This document shows positions 44,238-52,462 of a stretch of DNA of 64,000 bases, one piece after another. A model generated the notes under the pieces. It saw only the letters and a program-made list of their open reading frames with translations, was not told where the DNA came from and searched no databases. This DNA is from Streptomyces iakyrus (lineage in GTDB: Bacteria; Actinomycetota; Actinomycetes; Streptomycetales; Streptomycetaceae). Numbering within the stretch: position 1 is the first letter of the stretch; every line of letters begins with the position of its first letter. Position numbers and translations under genes: made by a program. The DNA lies in assembly GCF_000717055.1 (NCBI RefSeq), contig NZ_JNXI01000002.1:496001-560000 (forward strand). Reading direction: 5' to 3'.

Positions 44238-44400
44238 CGCGTTACCCCTGAGGGGGGTGGGGCGTACGGTAACAATCCGTGCACCCGCCCCCCTCTCTGC
44301 ATGCCGCCACAGATAGGATCCTCACACAATCCGACCATTGCTTACCTGACTCTGACGGTCTCCACCCCCAGACCGCCGGGTGTCCTCGAAGGAGTCCTGC

Positions 44401-45840
44401 GTGGCGTCCCCTCGTCGCCGAACACCCCGACGCCGGGTCTGGCCCAAGATCAGGCTCCTGCTCCTCGTGGCGGTGGTCGCCGCAGGCGGCACGGCGCTCT
44501 ATCCCGTGTGGAAGGCCGCGAACCCGGACCCGCCCGAGCTGAAGGTCCGCTACCGGACCGACACCCCGGCGACGGCGACGGCGGCCAAGCCGTCGCTGGA
44601 GGTCTTCAACGACACCGGCAAGCCACTGCCGTTGAGCGATGTGACGCTCCGGTACTGGTTCACCGCCGACGGCTCCGCGTCGTACGCCTTCAACTGTGTC
44701 AACGCCGTGTTCGGCTGCTCCAACGTCGCCGGTCGGATCGTAGCGATGAACAAGCCCACGGACACCGCGGACCACTACCTGGAGGTCCGGTTCACGGCCG
44801 CCGCGGGTGACCTGAAGCCCGGCGCCAACAGCAAGGGCATCGACCTCCAGCTCTTCCGCACCGACCACAAGAAGCTGAAGCAGTCCGACGACCGCTCCTT
44901 CGACGCGGAGATGACCAGCTACAAGGAGGCGGAGAACGTCACCGCCTACAAGCGGGGCGTCCTCGCCTGGGGCGAGGAGCCGGACGGCACCAAGGCGAGC
45001 GACGAGAAGAAGACGGCGGCGAAGTCCGCGCCCGAGCCGCTGCCCGCCCTGCCCGCCGGGGTGCTGTTCGACGACTTCACCTATCAGGGCCCCAAGGACC
45101 CGGCCCTGTTCAAGCACGGCTGGCTGGTCCGCACCAGCAAGGGCGGCCCGGGCGTCGAGAACACCTGGTCGGCGAAGGGCGTCAGCTTCCCCACCGCCGA
45201 GGGCGCGCACGCCGGCGGCCAGGTGCTGAACCTGCGGGCGAGCACGGACGGCACCAAGGCCGGGACGCGGCAGGCGAGCCTCGGCACGGCCGCCAGCAAG
45301 TTCCGCGACGGCACCTACGCGGCCCGCATCCACTTCAGCGACGAGCCGACCACCGGGGACGCCGGCGACCACGTCAACCAGACCTTCTACACCATCGGCG
45401 GCACCGGCTCGAAGTACAGCGAGCTGGACAACGAGTACATGCCGAACGGCGGCTGGGGCCGGGCCGGCCCCAAGCTCGACACCGTGACCTGGTACGACCA
45501 CAAGACCAACGACCGGGTCTACGAGACCACGAACAAGAGCCTCGACACCTGGCACACCGTGCTGATCAGGGTGAAGGACGGCGTCGTCGCCTACTGGCTC
45601 GACGGCAAGAAGCTTTTCCTCAGCAACGGCAAGTACGCCCCGCGCGCGGACATGTCCGTGAACTTCAACCACTGGTTCATCGATCTGCCGTTCGAGGGCG
45701 AGCGCGCCTGGGACATGAAGGTGGACTGGCTCTACTACAACGCGAACGACACCCTGTCGGCGAAGCAAGTGCAGTCCGCTGTCGAGGACTTCACCGGCGA
45801 GGGTGTGAACTACTTCGACACGGTTCGGGAGTCCCGGTGA
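44401..45840 (+). CDS. Membrane-anchored CBM3 + GH16-like glycoside hydrolase
   Basis: The 479-aa protein starts with a basic stretch and one hydrophobic segment (about 16-37), a signal anchor. Residues about 45-160 resemble a family 3 cellulose-binding module (LKVRYRTDTP ... LRYWFTADGSASYAFNCVNAVFGCSNVAG). After a Lys/Ala/Pro linker, residues about 220-470 form a GH16-like jelly-roll with the catalytic-type motif E341-L-D343-N-E345. It probably cuts or remodels an extracellular beta-glucan or related polymer. AAGGAG lies 6 nt before GTG 44401. It overlaps the deacetylase by GTGA. Confidence 0.85.
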   Translation: MASPRRRTPRRRVWPKIRLLLLVAVVAAGGTALYPVWKAANPDPPELKVRYRTDTPATATAAKPSLEVFNDTGKPLPLSDVTLRYWFTADGSASYAFNCVNAVFGCSNVAGRIVAMNKPTDTADHYLEVRFTAAAGDLKPGANSKGIDLQLFRTDHKKLKQSDDRSFDAEMTSYKEAENVTAYKRGVLAWGEEPDGTKASDEKKTAAKSAPEPLPALPAGVLFDDFTYQGPKDPALFKHGWLVRTSKGGPGVENTWSAKGVSFPTAEGAHAGGQVLNLRASTDGTKAGTRQASLGTAASKFRDGTYAARIHFSDEPTTGDAGDHVNQTFYTIGGTGSKYSELDNEYMPNGGWGRAGPKLDTVTWYDHKTNDRVYETTNKSLDTWHTVLIRVKDGVVAYWLDGKKLFLSNGKYAPRADMSVNFNHWFIDLPFEGERAWDMKVDWLYYNANDTLSAKQVQSAVEDFTGEGVNYFDTVRESR

Positions 45841-47324
45841 GGAACAGTCGGTCCGGCGCCCACAGGCACGCCGCCGAGGCAACGGAGAACAAGCCGGTGG
45901 TGAGCAGGCGCTCCGCCCTGCTGATGGGCGGTACAGGAGGCGTCGCCATGGCCGGCGGCGGCGCGTGGCTGGGCAAGGTGGTGGCACAGCCCGCCGCCGC
46001 CCCGGCCGCCGGGGCCGGCATCGGAGGCCTCACCACGCCTCCCCTCTACGCTCCCTCCGGCCGCCGCCCCAAGTACCGCCGGGCCAGTTGGTCCCAGCAG
46101 TTCCAGTCGGGCCACGGCTGGACGCCCGGGGGCACCGGCACCGCGTCGGCCGAGGCTAACGACACGTCCGCCTTCGTCCGCGGCACACAGTCGGTCCGGG
46201 TGACCACCAACGGCACCGGCAAGCAGAGCTACGTCCGCAGGACGGGCATGCCCGCGATGAGCCTGACGGGCAAGATGATCCGGCTGGTCTTCCGCGTCGA
46301 CGACGTGACGAACCTGGCCAAGTGCGTCTTCTACCTGGGCAGCGGTTCCCTCGCGAACCACTTCGCCTGGACGCACCACGTGCACTCCAAGACCTCGGCG
46401 AACTACGTACAGTCCGGGGAGTGGGTGACCGTCCACCTCCAGTGGGCGGACGTCAACGCGGCGGCGGGTACGTACTCCATCGGCGCCAGTGGCAAGCCCT
46501 CCACGAAGACCGGCTTCACCGACATGTCCTTCGCCGTGTACGACAACGCGGGCGGCCCGGTGACCTACCGGCTCCAGGCCGTGGAGCTGATACCGGACAC
46601 CGTCTCGGTCTTCCCCAAGGGCGTCGTCTCCATCACCTTCGACGACTCCCACAAGTCGGTCCACGACCTGGCCCGGCCGGTCATGGACCGCTTCGGCTTC
46701 CCCGGCACGGTCTACAACATCGCCGACGCCATCGGCACCGGCAGCTTCCTGACGCTCGACCAGATGCGGTCGATGCAGGACTTCTCGGGCTGGGAGATGG
46801 GCGGCCACTCGTACGCGAACGCCGTCCACACGGCCAGCTACCCCAAGCTCACCGCAGAGCAGGCCGACGACGACTTCCGCAAGCTGCGCGAGTGGCTGGT
46901 CTCCAACGGCTTCACCAGCGAGCACTTCGCCTATCCGCACGGCGCGTTCCAGAAGACCTCCGACGGGGTCCCGGTCGACCAGATCGCGAGCCGGCACTTC
47001 ACCACGGCCCGGTCGATCATCTCCGAGACCATCGAGTCGTTCGCCCCGGCGATGCCGTACCGCCTCAAGGCGCTGACGGGCATCAACGACGGTACGGGCA
47101 TCGGCGGTACGGCCCTGTCGAAGCTGACGGGCGCGGGCGGCAAGCTCGACCGGTGCGTGAACAACGGCGACTGGCTGATCCTGTGTCTGCACAAGGTCGT
47201 CGACGGCGCTCCCAAGACGAGCACCGAGATCGGCACCGCGGGCCTGGAGGCGCTGATGAAGGCGATCGAGGACCGGGACATCCCGGTGCTGACGGTCGAG
47301 GAGGCCATGGCCTCCTACACCTGA
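45837..47324 (+). CDS. Secreted polysaccharide deacetylase (NodB homology), Tat signal
   Basis: The 495-aa protein has a twin-arginine signal (SRRSALLMGG near residue 25) and a beta-sandwich-like middle region (about 75-255). The NodB-type deacetylase domain starts near 260. GVVSITFDDS contains Asp269 and Asp270 (base and metal ligand), and GGHSYANAVH supplies metal His residues. FAYPHG follows. It would remove acetyl groups from an N-acetylated polysaccharide outside the cell. It is coupled to the CBM3-GH16 gene and convergent with the glycosyltransferase operon, suggesting one polymer pathway. Confidence 0.88.
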   Translation: MRNSRSGAHRHAAEATENKPVVSRRSALLMGGTGGVAMAGGGAWLGKVVAQPAAAPAAGAGIGGLTTPPLYAPSGRRPKYRRASWSQQFQSGHGWTPGGTGTASAEANDTSAFVRGTQSVRVTTNGTGKQSYVRRTGMPAMSLTGKMIRLVFRVDDVTNLAKCVFYLGSGSLANHFAWTHHVHSKTSANYVQSGEWVTVHLQWADVNAAAGTYSIGASGKPSTKTGFTDMSFAVYDNAGGPVTYRLQAVELIPDTVSVFPKGVVSITFDDSHKSVHDLARPVMDRFGFPGTVYNIADAIGTGSFLTLDQMRSMQDFSGWEMGGHSYANAVHTASYPKLTAEQADDDFRKLREWLVSNGFTSEHFAYPHGAFQKTSDGVPVDQIASRHFTTARSIISETIESFAPAMPYRLKALTGINDGTGIGGTALSKLTGAGGKLDRCVNNGDWLILCLHKVVDGAPKTSTEIGTAGLEALMKAIEDRDIPVLTVEEAMASYT

Positions 47325-47362
47325 GGCCTGGCCCGCCCGCACGCCCAGCGCCCGAACGCACA

Positions 47363-47394
47363 AGAGAGGGGCGGCCCCCCGGCCGCCCCTCTCT
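47363..47394. terminator. Bidirectional terminator between deacetylase and glycosyltransferase genes
   Basis: A perfect 14-bp stem (AGAGAGGGGCGGCC with its complement) has a 4-nt CCCC loop. It is placed midway between the two convergent stop codons. Confidence 0.8.
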
Positions 47395-47409
47395 CCGTTG
47401 CTCGCGGCT

Positions 47410-49179
47410 CTACCAGCCGCCCTGCCCGTAACCGCCCTGGCCCTGTCCGTGGCCCTGCTGCCACGACGGGTCCTGCGGCGGATAACCGCCCTGCTGCGGG
47501 ACGTGGCCGCCCTGCCCCGGGTACTGCTGCTGGTACGGGTCGTGGTGGCCGGGGTATTCGCCCTGCCACTGCTGCTGGCCGGCCGGCGCCGGAGCCCCCC
47601 AGCTGACGCGCTGCTGCGGAACGGCGGCGTGCTGCTCCTCGTCGTAGCCGGGGATCGGCTGCGGCTGGGAGGGGATGCCGCCCGCCGGGCGGGGCCGGGT
47701 GCGCAGCGCCACGCCCTCCAGACGCATCAACTGGAGCGTCTCGGTGACCTTCTTGTCGGAGTACGGGTCCTCTTCCTCGAAGATCTCCGTCACGTCGTGC
47801 TCGTGGTCGCCTGCCACGGACACCTCGACACCGCCCTGGCGGGTGCCCCAGCTGCCCTTGTGCAGGGTGAACAGGGCGTAGAAGCGCAGCGGCGTCAGCA
47901 GCGTCAGCTGGATGACACCATAGATCGGCGCGAGCAGGAACATGCCGAAGCGCTTGATGAAGCCCATGCCGCGGCGCGGGAAGTCGAGGTAGCGCACATT
48001 GCGCAGGTAGCCCATCAGGACCATGAAGACCAGGTAGTCACCGATGTGGTTGACGAACTGCTGGGGCTTCATGATGGGCAGGATGACCATCGAGTAGAAC
48101 ATCGCCGAGCCGAAGACCAGCCACAGCGCGAGCTCCATGCAGGTCAGCCAGAAGGCCGGCCGGTACTTCTTCTGGTGGCGGAACGCCCACAGCGACTCGC
48201 GGAAGAAGGACTTGTTCCAGCGCACCTGCTGGCGCAGGAAGTGCGGCAGCTTCTCGGGGACGGCCGTGTAGCCGACGGCCGTCTCCTGGAAGACGACCTG
48301 GCCCTCCATCAGGCAGTAGTTGGTCATGCGGCGGTCGTCGCCGAAGACGGCCGGCTTGCCCAGGAACTGCTGGTTGAGGAAGTCCGGCAGGTACTTGCGC
48401 ACCAGCGTGCCGCGGTACGCGGAGAGCGCGCCGCAGCAGCACAGGACCGACTTCAGCCGGGAGTAGGCGGCCCGTTCGAACAGGAACGAGTTGCCGTAGC
48501 GCAGGTCCTGGAGGCGGGTGAAGATGTTGCTGTCGTGGTTGAGCGCCAGCACCATGCCGGTGGAGGCCATGATCTTCTCGTCGGCCAGCGGCAGCAGCAG
48601 CTCGCGCACGGTGTCCCGGGACAGCACGGTGTCCGAGTCGACGCAGAGGAAGATGTCGGAGTACGGCGCGGCCTCGAAGCCCAGCGCCAGCGCCTCGCGC
48701 TTGCCCTTGTTCTCGGGCTGGACGCTGACGGTGTACTTGACGCCCTTGGCCTCGAACTCGCGGCGCAGCTTCTTGGCCGCCCGGATACCGGAGTCGTTGG
48801 CGCTGGCGTCGTCGATGATGTGGATCTCGTTGGGCAGGCGGCTCTGCGCGAGGAGGCTGCGCATGCCCTGCTCGAACATCACCGGGTCCTCGTTGTAGAT
48901 CGGGATGACCGCGGTGACCCAGGCGTTCTCCAGGTACTCCAGTTCCTCCCGCCCGGCCTTGGCCGGACGGTAGAAGAGGGCGCCGAACATCTTCAGGGCC
49001 AGCAGGCCCATGGCACCCATCGAGTACAGGTGCAGCGAACCGGCGTCGAGCCGGGTGGCGATCAGCGCGGCCAGGCCCAGGAAGACGAAGTACGAGACCT
49101 TCAGATGCCGCCGCTTCCGGTGCGCTCGACGCCCACCGGACTCGACGGCACCGGGTATGAACGTATCTTCGGAAGTCAC
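47410..49179 (-). CDS. Processive family 2 glycosyltransferase (chitin/hyaluronan synthase-like)
   Basis: The 589-aa membrane enzyme has two N-terminal helices (about 28-70) and a GT2 catalytic domain (TAVIPIYNEDP near 90, the DSD motif near 175, FGDDRRMTN near 280). The processivity motif QQVRW is at 317-321. Several helices follow (about 350-445) and form the export channel. It would polymerise a UDP-sugar and extrude the chain, like NodC or hyaluronan synthase. The last ~100 residues are rich in Q, G, Y and P, an unusual disordered tail. GTG 49179 overlaps the dehydrogenase stop (GTGA). Confidence 0.9.
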   Translation of the reverse strand: MTSEDTFIPGAVESGGRRAHRKRRHLKVSYFVFLGLAALIATRLDAGSLHLYSMGAMGLLALKMFGALFYRPAKAGREELEYLENAWVTAVIPIYNEDPVMFEQGMRSLLAQSRLPNEIHIIDDASANDSGIRAAKKLRREFEAKGVKYTVSVQPENKGKREALALGFEAAPYSDIFLCVDSDTVLSRDTVRELLLPLADEKIMASTGMVLALNHDSNIFTRLQDLRYGNSFLFERAAYSRLKSVLCCCGALSAYRGTLVRKYLPDFLNQQFLGKPAVFGDDRRMTNYCLMEGQVVFQETAVGYTAVPEKLPHFLRQQVRWNKSFFRESLWAFRHQKKYRPAFWLTCMELALWLVFGSAMFYSMVILPIMKPQQFVNHIGDYLVFMVLMGYLRNVRYLDFPRRGMGFIKRFGMFLLAPIYGVIQLTLLTPLRFYALFTLHKGSWGTRQGGVEVSVAGDHEHDVTEIFEEEDPYSDKKVTETLQLMRLEGVALRTRPRPAGGIPSQPQPIPGYDEEQHAAVPQQRVSWGAPAPAGQQQWQGEYPGHHDPYQQQYPGQGGHVPQQGGYPPQDPSWQQGHGQGQGGYGQGGW

Positions 49180-50447
49180 AGCTTGACCACCCGCGGATGG
49201 TCGGCGGATTTGCCCCGGGTGTCGAAGAGCGCCCGGGCGCGGTCGGCCAGCTCGTCGAGGTCTATCTCGCGGTGCGGCTGGAGCAGGATCGTCAGGTCGG
49301 CGGCCTCGGCGGCGGCGAGGTAGTCCCCGGCCCGCTCGACGGGGTCACCGCCGACGCGCCAGTCCTCGACGCGCGGATCGAAGTAGACGAGTTCGGCACC
49401 ACGCGCGAGGAGGTTCTCCGCGACGGCCAGGGCCGGGCTCTCGCGCTGGTCGGAGATGTCCGGCTTGTAGGTGACGCCGAGCAGCAGAACCCGGGAGCCG
49501 CGCACGGCCTTGCCCTGGTCGTTGAGCAGATCGGCGGCGCGGTTCACCACGTGCACGGGCATGCGCTGGTTGATCTCCTGCGCCAGCTCCACGAACCGGA
49601 ACGGGATGCCCAGCGAACGCACCTTGTACGAGAGGTAGTTGGGGTCGATCGGGATGCAGTGCCCGCCGACGCCCGGGCCGGGGTAGAACGGCGCGAACCC
49701 GAACGGCTTCGTGGAAGCACACCGGATGGCGTCCCACAGATCGACGCCGATCTCGCGGCAGAACATCGACATCTCGTTGACGAGCGCGATGTTGACGTGC
49801 CGGTAGGTGTTCTCCAGCAGCTTGGCCATCTCGGCCTCGCGGGTGCCCTTGGCCTCGACGACCCGGTTCACGAACCGCTCGTAGAGGGCGCGGGCGGCCT
49901 TGGTGCAGTCGGCCGTGATGCCGCCGACGACCTTGGGGGTGTTCTCCAGGCCGAAGGAGGGGTTGCCCGGGTCGATGCGCTCGGGCGAGAAGGCGAGGTG
50001 GAAGTCGATGCCGACCCGCAGGCCCCCGGCCTCCAGACGCGGCCGGACCACCTCGTCGGTCGTGCCCGGATAGGTCGTGGACTCCAGGACCACGAGCGTG
50101 CCGGCGGTGAGGTGGGCGGCGATGTCGTCGACGGCGGCGTGCACCGCGCCGAGGTCCGGGGCTCCGTGCTCGGTGAGTGGCGTGGGGACACACACCACGA
50201 CAGCGGCGGCGCCGGCGATCACGTCCGCCCGGTCGACGGCCTCGAAGCCCTGCTCCAGCATGGCGCGCACTTCGGCGTCGGTGATGTCGTCGACGTGTGA
50301 ACGGCCGGCGTTCAGTCCGTCGATCACCCGTCGGCTGCGGTCGAGACCGACCACCTTCAGGCCCGCGGCTGCGGCAGAACGTGCCAACGGCAGCCCCACG
50401 TAACCGAGTCCGACAACGACAAGATCCACCGTGGAGGATCTGCTCAC
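49176..50447 (-). CDS. Nucleotide-sugar 6-dehydrogenase (UDP-GlcNAc/UDP-glucose dehydrogenase family)
   Basis: The 423-aa NAD-dependent enzyme oxidises the C6 hydroxyl of a UDP-sugar to a uronic acid. NAD binding is at VVGLGYVGLPLA near residue 11. FSPERIDPGN near 155 and the catalytic Cys in GPGVGGHCIPIDPNYLSYK near 262 follow. The late TYKPDISDQRESPAL is also present. These motifs look more like the WbpA/TviB branch (UDP-GlcNAc) than classic UDP-glucose dehydrogenase. GGGGAA precedes GTG 50447. As first gene in an operon with a polymerising glycosyltransferase, it probably supplies its acidic sugar donor. Confidence 0.92.
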   Translation of the reverse strand: MSRSSTVDLVVVGLGYVGLPLARSAAAAGLKVVGLDRSRRVIDGLNAGRSHVDDITDAEVRAMLEQGFEAVDRADVIAGAAAVVVCVPTPLTEHGAPDLGAVHAAVDDIAAHLTAGTLVVLESTTYPGTTDEVVRPRLEAGGLRVGIDFHLAFSPERIDPGNPSFGLENTPKVVGGITADCTKAARALYERFVNRVVEAKGTREAEMAKLLENTYRHVNIALVNEMSMFCREIGVDLWDAIRCASTKPFGFAPFYPGPGVGGHCIPIDPNYLSYKVRSLGIPFRFVELAQEINQRMPVHVVNRAADLLNDQGKAVRGSRVLLLGVTYKPDISDQRESPALAVAENLLARGAELVYFDPRVEDWRVGGDPVERAGDYLAAAEAADLTILLQPHREIDLDELADRARALFDTRGKSADHPRVVKL

Positions 50448-50607
50448 GACATCATTCCCCAACCCCGTTGCCAAGGCGTCGGCCAGACGCTGTAGCAACC
50501 GGCCCCCCGAGCAAATCGAACAAGTCCGATGAGGTTAACAATACCTTCACCTTTTGACCATGTTCACCCGAGGTGCGCCTTGTCACGCACACATCTGTAC
50601 AACCCTT

Positions 50608-50624
50608 GACACACCTCGTGTGTC
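50608..50624. promoter_or_regulatory. 17-bp palindrome between the propeller-like gene and the dehydrogenase promoter
   Basis: GACACAC-CTC-GTGTGTC is a perfect 7-bp inverted repeat, with TTGAC and GTCAA further out. It lies in the 229-nt spacer upstream of the exopolysaccharide operon, after the stop of the gene at 50677. It may be an operator for that operon or a short terminator for the upstream gene. Confidence 0.45.
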
Positions 50625-50676
50625 TGGTGCGTCAAGAGCCACAAAAGGAAGTGATCCGTTCCGGGTCCGGCGGAGG

Positions 50677-51696
50677 TCAGATCTCCCGCCAGGCCTCCAG
50701 CGCGAGCCCCGGCTCGTCCTTGCGCCGGGTGAGCAGCACGGTGCCCGTAGAGGGCGACTGGGAGGCCGCGACGACCTCCCCGTGCTCGTCGAGCGCCACC
50801 GACACCACGGCGTCCGCGGGCAGCCGGGGCCCGGACTCGGTCCACCAGGCACCGGCCGGCTCCTGCTCGGTGGGATACGCGGCGAAGGCGACCCTGCCGC
50901 TCGCCGACCGCTGCGCGAGCACGGTGCAGTCGTGCCCCTCGATCTCACACCGTACGGCGGAGACCGGGCCGGGTCCTGCGGACGTGAGGAGGGTCGCCGG
51001 CTTCTCACCGGGGCGCCAGGCGCACAGGTCCCCCGAGGTGTCGGTGAAGAAGAGGGTGGTGTGCTCGGCGGACGTGGCGAGCGCGCGCAGGGTCCCCGGG
51101 CGCACGGGCGCGTCGACGCCCTCGGTCTGCACCGGCCTCTTCCCGTCCCCCTCCTGCCGCCAGTGCAGGATTCCGCCGGGGACGGCGGCGTACAGCTCCA
51201 CCAGCCCCGACTCCCCCGTCACCGCGGCCAACTCGCCCTCGACGTCGTGCCCTTCGAGGTTCTGCCAGGAGCTCCAGCCACCCTTGACCTTCTGGTTGCG
51301 CAGGCTGACCCCGCCGTTGCCGTTCCGGACGAAGACGTAGCCGCGCCCCACGCCGTCGACGGCGACGGCCGGCGGGCCCGTCCGGTCGCCCTTCTGGTCC
51401 GGGTGCCCGATCGGGACCCAGTCCAGGGCCGCGAGCCCGGGCCGGAAGTGCGTGGAGTGCACGAGCCCCGACTCCCCGGGCACGGTGGGCCGCCACGCGG
51501 CCAGGTGGGCGTACCCGTCCCGGCCCTGACCGAGCGCCGCGCCCGGGTGCAGCTTCTGGCTGCCGCCGACGGGGCGGGGGACGTCCTCCCAGGGGCCGGC
51601 GGGGCCGCGTTCCGCACGGCACAGGACGGCGTCGCCGGAGGGCAGGTAGACGGTGAGGCGGCCGTCGCGGCCGCGGATGAGCCAGTCGCCGTTCAC
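50677..51696 (-). CDS. Hypothetical protein, probable beta-propeller (PLL-like lectin)
   Basis: The 339-aa product has no signal peptide. It shows about five repeats of a Trp- and Gly-rich strand pattern (VPRPVGGSQKLHPGAALGQG, SLRNQKVKGGWSSWQNLEG, GGILHWRQ, DLCAWRPGE). This suggests a beta-propeller such as bacterial PLL-like lectins that bind sugars. I recognise no catalytic motif. GTG 51696 is the earliest good start and has no clear ribosome site. It lies just upstream of the dehydrogenase/glycosyltransferase operon on the same strand, separated by 229 nt. Confidence 0.7.
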   Translation of the reverse strand: MNGDWLIRGRDGRLTVYLPSGDAVLCRAERGPAGPWEDVPRPVGGSQKLHPGAALGQGRDGYAHLAAWRPTVPGESGLVHSTHFRPGLAALDWVPIGHPDQKGDRTGPPAVAVDGVGRGYVFVRNGNGGVSLRNQKVKGGWSSWQNLEGHDVEGELAAVTGESGLVELYAAVPGGILHWRQEGDGKRPVQTEGVDAPVRPGTLRALATSAEHTTLFFTDTSGDLCAWRPGEKPATLLTSAGPGPVSAVRCEIEGHDCTVLAQRSASGRVAFAAYPTEQEPAGAWWTESGPRLPADAVVSVALDEHGEVVAASQSPSTGTVLLTRRKDEPGLALEAWREI

Positions 51697-51778
51697 CTGT
51701 TCACTTTATGCGGCCGACGGGGCCCGGCGCGCCCGCCCGGCCCCGCACGGCGCCCATCCACCGTGCGACCCTGGCCAC

Positions 51779-52150
51779 ATGAACGCCCACACGCCTGTCC
51801 TGGTCGTCGTCGACGCGGCGAACGTCGTCGGGTCGGTGCCGGACGGCTGGTGGCGGGACCGCCGGGGTGCGGCGGAACGGCTGCGGGACCGGTTGGCGTC
51901 GGAGGGGGTCCCCGCCGTCTCCGGCCCGGTGGAGATCGTCCTGGTGGTGGAGGGGGCGGCGCGGGGAGTGGAGTCCGTGCCGGGGGTGCGGGTGTCGTCC
52001 GCCGCGGGCAGCGGAGACGACCACATCGTCGAGGTGGTGGCGTCGGCCGGTGACCGTTCGGTCCTGGTGGTCACGGCGGACCGGGAGCTGCGGAGGCGGG
52101 TCGGGGAGCTGGGGGCGGAGGTGACGGGGCCGCGGTCTGTTCGTCCGTAG
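51779..52150 (+). CDS. Small NYN/PIN-like domain protein
   Basis: The 123-aa protein has a compact alpha/beta fold with VLVVVDAANVVGSVPDGWW at residues 7-25, a central EIVLVVEGAARG strand, AGSGDDHIVEVVAS near 76 and SVLVVTADRELRRRV near 93. The N-terminal Asp-Ala-Ala-Asn and two later acidic pairs (DD and TADRE) are arranged like metal-binding NYN/PIN ribonucleases. Homologues are sometimes named NTP pyrophosphohydrolase, which the sequence does not support. There is no Shine-Dalgarno before ATG 51779. Repeat family B lies 53 nt after the stop. Confidence 0.7.
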   Translation: MNAHTPVLVVVDAANVVGSVPDGWWRDRRGAAERLRDRLASEGVPAVSGPVEIVLVVEGAARGVESVPGVRVSSAAGSGDDHIVEVVASAGDRSVLVVTADRELRRRVGELGAEVTGPRSVRP

Positions 52151-52202
52151 GTACTCGGCGAGGGGGCTGAGGTCGGGTGGGTTCGCAGCCCGGCGGAGCG
52201 GG

Positions 52203-52440
52203 GTGCCTCCCCCAAGCTCTCGGCTTCGCTCTAGCAGGGGGACCCCCACGCCCACCCGTGCCGCCCCAGGCGGCACGCATGCCCGCAGCCAGGACAGAGC
52301 GCGCCCGCACCCGCCGTCCTACGCAAGGGGACGTGTCGGGGGTGTCCGCCCGCAGCGGTTGGCGCGTCAACGCCAGTCAGTCGGCGTCCGACCCCATCGC
52401 GCCGTTCCGAGGACGGACACCCCCCGGCGCGGCCTCGGGC
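52203..52440 (+). repeat. Intergenic repeat family B, copy 1 (~240 bp)
   Basis: By eye this copy is about 85-90% identical to the reverse complement of 61152-61383. It starts with element C (TGCCTCCCCCAAGCTCTCGG ...). GGCACGCATGCCCGCAG, AAGGGGACGTGTCGGGG and a closing part follow. GGGGGTGTCCG (52338-52348) and CGGACACCCCC in the closing part are inverted repeats around GCGGTTGGCGCGTCAACGCC. It fills the spacer between the NYN-like gene and the convergent permease, in the sense of the NYN-like gene. No gene is seen in this stretch. Confidence 0.85.
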
Positions 52441-52462
52441 CACCCCCACGCGAAGGCGGAGC

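Noticed and set aside
47398..49323. A 641-codon plus-strand frame opposite the glycosyltransferase
   Set aside because: It is an antisense shadow. The minus-strand frame has clear GT2 motifs and proper coupling to the dehydrogenase.
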